64,000 nt of DNA from assembly GCA_013399305.1 (NCBI GenBank), contig VXAI01000019.1:7092047-7156046 (forward strand), given 5' to 3'. Positions within the stretch are counted from its first letter, which is position 1, and each line of letters starts with the position of its first letter. Shown piece after piece: positions 61,441-64,000 of the stretch. Below the pieces are notes generated by a model. It saw only the letters and a list, made by a program, of their open reading frames with translations. It searched no databases and was not told where the DNA came from. The stretch is from Rostratula benghalensis. Taxonomy: Eukaryota > Chordata > Aves > Charadriiformes > Rostratulidae. Made by a program: the position numbers and the translations under genes.

Positions 61441-62028
61441 AAACTGTAATCCGTCAAACACCTGAATTTACCTGCCTCTGTGGTTTGTTTTTTTCCACTT
61501 GAGCTGCTCGTCGCACTTAGGCCTGAGCATCTTCCACACAGGTGAAAGGCCAAATCTGAAGTAGGTATGTGGTTTGCTCTGTATTTTTTTCAAAGCTTCT
61601 TTCAAAACCCCAGCAAGTGTTGAGATCTGCTTTTCACACCCCATCAGCACAGGACTATTTCTCCGTATTTATTTCCCCTGGCAGCAAGGCCACTACCGCT
61701 CATTCCCCTATAAGTCCTTGGTGGACTTATATTATTTAAAGCACATGCTTTATTTTTGTGGTGTTATCATCAGTGCAGCTGATGGGTAGTCACAGGGGTG
61801 GAAACCATCAGCAAGGGGAGCAAAAGCTGGTTCAGTCAACTTTGCTGCCCGGAGAAAATGGGATGACTGGTCCTAAGTTTATGTACGAGGGAAAATCACT
61901 GAGGGTTAAAACTAAATGGGATTTAAGTAGTGCACAGGCTGCTGTGGCACAGATGTGTGTGCCCTGCCAGGGAGAAACTGGTGAGGACACATTCAGATTC
62001 AAGAACCATGTCACTATTTTCACATTTT
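61441..62028. other. Unique spacer
   Basis: Nothing recognisable beyond unique sequence with short open frames of 90 codons or fewer. Confidence 0.5.
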
Positions 62029-62226
62029 GAGGGTGGTTGAATACTGGAAGAGGTTGCCCAGGGAGGTGGTTGAGGCCCCTTCCCTAGAGATATTAAAGGT
62101 GAGGCTCGATGAAACCCTGGGCAACCTGGTCTGGTTGGGGGTGTCCCTGCTGTCTGCAGGGAGGTTGGACTAGATGACCCTAGAGGTCCCTTCCGGGCCT
62201 GGACCATTCTATGATTCTATGATTTT
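62029..62226 (+). mobile_element. CR1-type LINE, 3' end, separate subfamily
   Basis: Starts GAGGGTGGTTGAATACTGGA, then AGGTTGCCCAGGGAGGTGGT, GGGCAACCTGGTCTGGTTGG and GGAGGTTGGACTAGATGACC. It ends with a perfect double tail (CCATTCTATGATTCTATGAT). 'GACCCTAGAGGTCCC' replaces the usual 'GATCTTTAAGGTCCC', marking a different type from its neighbours. Confidence 0.93.
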
Positions 62227-62980
62227 CATTTCCACTTTTTGCAAACACGGGAGTTTGTGAACTTTATTATGCTAAAACGCACATGAAAATCAATGAGCAA
62301 AAATCAAATGAGCTTTGTTAAGCTCCAACTCTCTGTTATCCTAGACAGAGCACAGCTGGAAATCCTTTGAGCTTTGCTGGCTATTCCTCTGGAATAAAGA
62401 ATGTGTAACACACACACACACACAAACCCCCTCCACCCCCTCCCCATTCTCGCCACTGTTGCTATGTGCCTCTGATTCCTGGATACTGGCTTCTCTCCTC
62501 TGAGCAACAGGCAAACAGGCAGAGCTCAACAGAACCTAAATGCTGCCAGCATCACGCTGCTGGAAAAGGTACCTTGAAGCTCCCTTCGTTTCCCCAACCC
62601 TTTCTTCACAGTCTGCTTGCTCACCTGGCTGCAGCCAGGGGTACCTGTCACATTCAAGGGATGGTGTGAGGAAAAGGAGACATGAAACATAGGATGAAAA
62701 TAAAAGCCATTGAGATGGAAGATGCTCTGCAAAAAGAAAGATGCCTTCACGTCCTGCATGTGCTCAGTGGTACCAGTGGTTCCTTGTAGAGGAAACCTTT
62801 GCATTGACCAGCAAGTACAGACTTCAAAAGAGACAACAGCAAACAAAAAAAGGAACAAAAAAATCTTTAACTGGAGTTAGGCAACTGCCCAGAAGCAATT
62901 GCACAAAAACACCAGAAAAGGAGCAAAAGATGGCAGGAATTGAGCTTTCCTGAACTGCCTGTATTTCCTACATGAGACCT
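62227..62980. other. Spacer with (CA)8 and a C-rich tract
   Basis: Holds the (CA)n and C-rich tract listed separately. The remainder is unique, with no recognised gene. Confidence 0.55.
62408..62445 (-). repeat. (CA)8 followed by a C-rich tract, G4-prone on the minus strand
   Basis: About eight CA units run into CCCCC-T-CC-A-CCCCC-T-CCCC (62427-62445). On the minus strand this gives G runs of 4, 5, 2 and 5 with one-base spacers, compatible with a two-tetrad quadruplex. Confidence 0.8.
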
Positions 62981-63311
62981 TCTCAACTCCCTGGAAGGAG
63001 GGTGTAGCCAAGGGGGGTTGGTCTTTCCTCCTGAAGAGCAGTCGATGGAACAAGAGGAAATGGCCTCAAGTTGTGCCAGGGGAGGTTTAGGATGGATATC
63101 AGAAAAAAATTCTTCACTGAAAAGGTTGTCAAGCCATGGAAGAGGCTGCCCAGGGCACTGGTGGAGTCCCCATCCCTGGAGGTATTAAAAAGCCGGGCAG
63201 ATGTGGTGCTGAGGGACATGGGTGAGGGGTGGACTTGCCAGTGTCAGGTTGATGGTTGGGCTCCATGATCTTAAAGGTCCCTTCCAAACAAAACCATTCT
63301 CTCTCTATGTC
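62981..63311 (+). mobile_element. CR1 LINE, about 330 bases, another type
   Basis: Starts TCTCAACTCCCTGGAAGGAG, then GAGGAAATGGCCTCAAGTTG, GGTTTAGGATGGATATCAGA, TTCTTCACTGAAAAGGTTGT, GAGGCTGCCCAGGGCACTGG and GATGGTTGGGCTCCATGATC. The tail AACCATTCTCTCTCTATG is drifted. By memory this layout matches the CR1-Y/F-like group, but the subfamily was not checked. It is one of the longer copies here; no coding domain is present. Confidence 0.94.
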
Positions 63312-63457
63312 TCCAGCTCTACAGCAAAACATCCAGGGGAAAAGAAAACTTCCAACAAGGCAACAGATAGGAAAAGATTTGCAGCCTCTGATTTTATTAT
63401 CAGATCTATCATAAGGACAAAAGCTCAGGTTTTCAGCAGCTGTACATGCCCATGCAT
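63312..63457. other. Short unique spacer
   Basis: Unassigned sequence between two CR1 pieces in the same orientation. Confidence 0.5.
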
Positions 63458-63525
63458 AAGGCTTTGGAACTAAGTGATTTTTAAGGTCCCTTCCAACCCA
63501 AACTATTCAATGATTTGATGATGAA
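63458..63525 (+). mobile_element. CR1 LINE, very short 3' fragment
   Basis: AAGGCTTTGGAACTAAGTGA, then TTTTTAAGGTCCCTTCCAAC and CCAAACTATTCAATGATTTG. Only the terminal 65 bases of CR1 remain. Confidence 0.88.
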
Positions 63526-64000
63526 ACACACACAATTCTTGATTTACTCTAAATATAAAACAACTGAATATTTTGTTCCTAGTTTTTAAAGAAGCTACCC
63601 AGTCTTCTCTTAGGTTGGGGGTTTTGGGGTTTTTTTGGTACTAGGAAGAAGTCAAAAGACTCCCGATCTTGATATCCTCATCATCTGAGGAGATATTCCA
63701 AAAAGCCAAGTGTATTCCCCTGAATAACTGCACTCAATTAAAATGAGTTGAGGGCATGTTTTTTAACAGTTTTACAAGTTATATATGTGGCATGAGGTTA
63801 TATATAGATGTATAAAATTATTTCCTCTCATACAAACACATGCAAAACCCAGGACAATCAAATGGCAAGGCAGAGAACAAAACTGACTGTAAAAGAAGAA
63901 AATTGTATGTAAATAGAAGCAGGTCAAAGCCTCAGTTAAGAAAAACAGCAGAGTTTTTAGAACTTTCGAATTTGTGACTTTTCTACAAGTGTAGGATCTT
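63526..64000. other. Unique end of window with a G/T tract
   Basis: A G/T-rich tract with TTGGGGGTTTTGGGG spacing lies at 63613-63638. A TATATATG stretch lies near 63780-63812. No gene is seen. Confidence 0.55.

Overview
This window looks like non-coding DNA from a bird nuclear genome. The main evidence is sixteen pieces of the CR1 LINE (chicken repeat 1), all 5'-truncated. Most carry the usual avian 3' end: a 'GGTTGGAAGGGACCTTAAAGATCAT'-type block and short ATTCTATG-like terminal repeats. The rest is AT-rich unique sequence with few CpGs, many A/T homopolymers and a few microsatellites. I found no rRNA, tRNA, CRISPR array, operon-like gene packing or convincing protein-coding exon. It reads as a gene desert or the inside of a very long intron. 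The species cannot be named from the sequence.

Layout. 1-9.2 kb: unique sequence with two CR1 pieces (1.3 and 9.0 kb), an AT microsatellite (4.5 kb), a G-run/purine tract (4.9 kb) and a unique block at 5.6-6.3 kb that could be a conserved element. 9.2-26.5 kb: 17 kb with no recognisable CR1, one 45-N gap (11.7 kb) and, at 22.56-22.88 kb, a small CpG-retaining block that stands out from its surroundings. 26.5-44 kb: the most CR1-rich part (eight pieces in both orientations), with an (AAT)n, a (CA)18, a long (ATGG)n and long A or T runs; a hairpin with three copies of a 13-mer lies at 30.5 kb. 44-58 kb: a 15-N gap, three CR1 pieces, otherwise unique. 57.2-57.7 and 60.8-61.5 kb: unique blocks rich in TAAT/ATTA motifs and with compact inverted repeats, the best candidates for conserved regulatory DNA. 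62-63.5 kb: three CR1 pieces of different types in one orientation.

There are no genes here to describe as working together. The open frames are short, several of the longest lie inside CR1 copies or simple repeats, and many start on non-ATG codons. The parts most worth following up are the non-coding blocks at 22.56-22.88, 57.18-57.74, 60.83-60.91 and 61.19-61.44 kb, the 30.5 kb hairpin, and the recurring A/C-rich (G/T-rich) tails. I could not test conservation, so every regulatory call below is an inference from composition and motifs.
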